A stretch of DNA of 8,742 nucleotides from Ruminococcus sp. UBA3286. GTDB lineage: Bacteria; Bacillota; Clostridia; Oscillospirales; Ruminococcaceae. Made by a program: the position numbers and the translations under genes. How positions within the stretch are numbered: the first letter of the stretch is position 1; the number at the start of each line of letters is the position of its first letter. Below, in pieces: positions 7,750 through 8,742 of this stretch. The DNA lies in NCBI GenBank assembly GCA_002362135.1, contig DETO01000084.1, forward strand, positions 1-8,742. Direction: 5' to 3'. Under the pieces are notes generated by a model. The model was not told where the DNA came from. It saw only the letters and a list, made by a program, of their open reading frames with translations, and searched no databases.

Positions 7750-8742
7750 ATGAACATGGATAATATGAACGAAAAACAGGCGCGTGAGCAGATTCTCGCC
7801 CTGACTGCCGAGTACTGCGAGAAATTCAAAACGCCGAAAAACGATTTTAACGAAGGCGACAGAATTCCCTATGCCTCGCGTGTTTTTGACCATGAGGAAA
7901 TGGTCGCTCTCGTTGACAGCGCGCTGGAATTTTGGCTGACTTCGGGCAGATATACCGAGATTTTTGAGCGTGATTTTGCTAAATATCTCGGCGTGAAGTA
8001 CTGTTCACTGGTGAATTCGGGGTCGTCGGCTAATCTTCTCGCATTTATGACGCTGACTTCTCCCCTGCTTGGCGATTGTCAGATCAAGCGCGGCGACGAA
8101 ATTATTACGGTAGCCTGCGGTTTTCCGACAACTGTCGCTCCGATTATGCAGTACGGAGCAGTTCCGGTTTTTGTTGACGTAACTATTCCGCAGTATAATA
8201 TTGATGTAGCCATGTTAGAGCAGGCTCTTTCTTCGAAAACAAAGGCTGTTATGATCGCACATACATTGGGAAATCCCTTCGATCTCGGCGCTGTCAAGAA
8301 ATTCTGCGACGCTCACGGTCTGTGGCTCGTTGAGGATAACTGTGACGCACTCGGCACGGAATACCGAATTGACGGCGAAAATAAGCTGACTGGAACTATT
8401 GGCGATATCGGTACATCGAGTTTCTATCCGCCTCATCACATGACTATGGGCGAGGGCGGCGCAGTCTATACAAACAACTCTCTGCTGAACAAAATTATTC
8501 GCTCCTTCCGCGATTGGGGACGCGACTGCGTATGTCCGTCGGGCAGGGACAACCTCTGCGGACATAGATTTGACGGTCAATACGGCGAACTTCCCGCAGG
8601 CTACGATCACAAATATGTCTACTCGCATCTTGGCTACAACCTGAAGGCGACCGATATGCAGGCGGCGATCGGTACGGCTCAGCTTAAAAAATTCCCCACA
8701 TTCGTCGAAAAGCGTCGTCGGAATTTCGAGCGGCTGCACAAG
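7750..8742 (+). CDS. rfbH: CDP-4-keto-6-deoxy-D-glucose 3-dehydrase (E1), 3'-truncated by window edge
   Basis: This is the PLP (PMP) and [2Fe-2S] enzyme that removes the 3-hydroxyl of CDP-4-keto-6-deoxyglucose, working with a separate reductase (E3, AscD/DdhD). Only 331 codons are visible of about 435 expected; the reading frame is open to the last base. It has the aminotransferase fold of the DegT/DnrJ/EryC1/StrS family: TSGRYTEIFE (64-73), VNSGSSANLL (88-97), and the PLP-contacting Asp196 in VEDNCDALG (194-202). The decisive feature is SFYPPHHMTMGEGGA (224-238). His229 stands where aminotransferases have the Schiff-base Lys, the hallmark of E1 dehydrases. The cluster ligands are Cys198, Cys260, Cys262 and Cys270. 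C-x1-C-x7-C is exactly canonical, while the first gap is 61 residues instead of the 57 known from Yersinia AscC, explained by about four extra residues near 206-212. It is the fourth gene of the run beginning with the second YfhO gene. Confidence 0.95.
   Translation, partial: MNMDNMNEKQAREQILALTAEYCEKFKTPKNDFNEGDRIPYASRVFDHEEMVALVDSALEFWLTSGRYTEIFERDFAKYLGVKYCSLVNSGSSANLLAFMTLTSPLLGDCQIKRGDEIITVACGFPTTVAPIMQYGAVPVFVDVTIPQYNIDVAMLEQALSSKTKAVMIAHTLGNPFDLGAVKKFCDAHGLWLVEDNCDALGTEYRIDGENKLTGTIGDIGTSSFYPPHHMTMGEGGAVYTNNSLLNKIIRSFRDWGRDCVCPSGRDNLCGHRFDGQYGELPAGYDHKYVYSHLGYNLKATDMQAAIGTAQLKKFPTFVEKRRRNFERLHK

Noticed and set aside
8215..8739. 174-codon open frame on the - strand
   Set aside because: It lies wholly opposite rfbH, whose protein motifs are unmistakable; it is a shadow.

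Overview
The window reads as a chromosomal cell-surface polysaccharide locus from a Bacillota bacterium, most likely a gut or rumen type Clostridia (Ruminococcus/Oscillospira-like). This rests on strong GGAGG-type Shine-Dalgarno sites, a textbook sigma-A promoter, moderate GC content with AT-rich intergenic DNA, and large YfhO-family membrane proteins, which are typical of Gram-positives. The taxonomic placement is inference. All five genes are on the + strand. I see no mobile elements, CRISPR arrays or RNA genes.

Layout: 1-176 is an AT-rich leader. 177-3059 is a 960-aa YfhO-family polytopic membrane protein with a long Lys/Asn/Glu-rich linker. 3060-3172 is a short intergenic region holding a weak hairpin terminator and then a near-consensus extended -10 promoter. 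3173-5890 is a second, divergent YfhO-family protein (905 aa). Its stop codon overlaps the start of 5887-6657, glucose-1-phosphate cytidylyltransferase (rfbF). That gene overlaps by one base with 6657-7733, CDP-glucose 4,6-dehydratase (rfbG). Sixteen bases later comes 7750-8742, the first 331 codons of the PLP/[2Fe-2S] CDP-4-keto-6-deoxyglucose 3-dehydrase (rfbH, also called ascC/ddhC), which runs off the window.

Together rfbF, rfbG and rfbH convert glucose-1-phosphate to CDP-glucose, then CDP-4-keto-6-deoxyglucose, then the 3-deoxygenated intermediate. This is the committed route to CDP-3,6-dideoxyhexoses (paratose, abequose, tyvelose, ascarylose). YfhO-family proteins are GT-C-type membrane proteins, and characterised members decorate teichoic acids from lipid-linked sugars outside the membrane. 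The second YfhO gene is physically coupled to the sugar-nucleotide genes. The most interesting reading is therefore a Gram-positive system that makes a 3,6-dideoxyhexose and attaches it to a surface polymer. This link is inferred from gene context. The individual enzyme calls are well supported by motifs, but the cluster is not an obviously new type of system.
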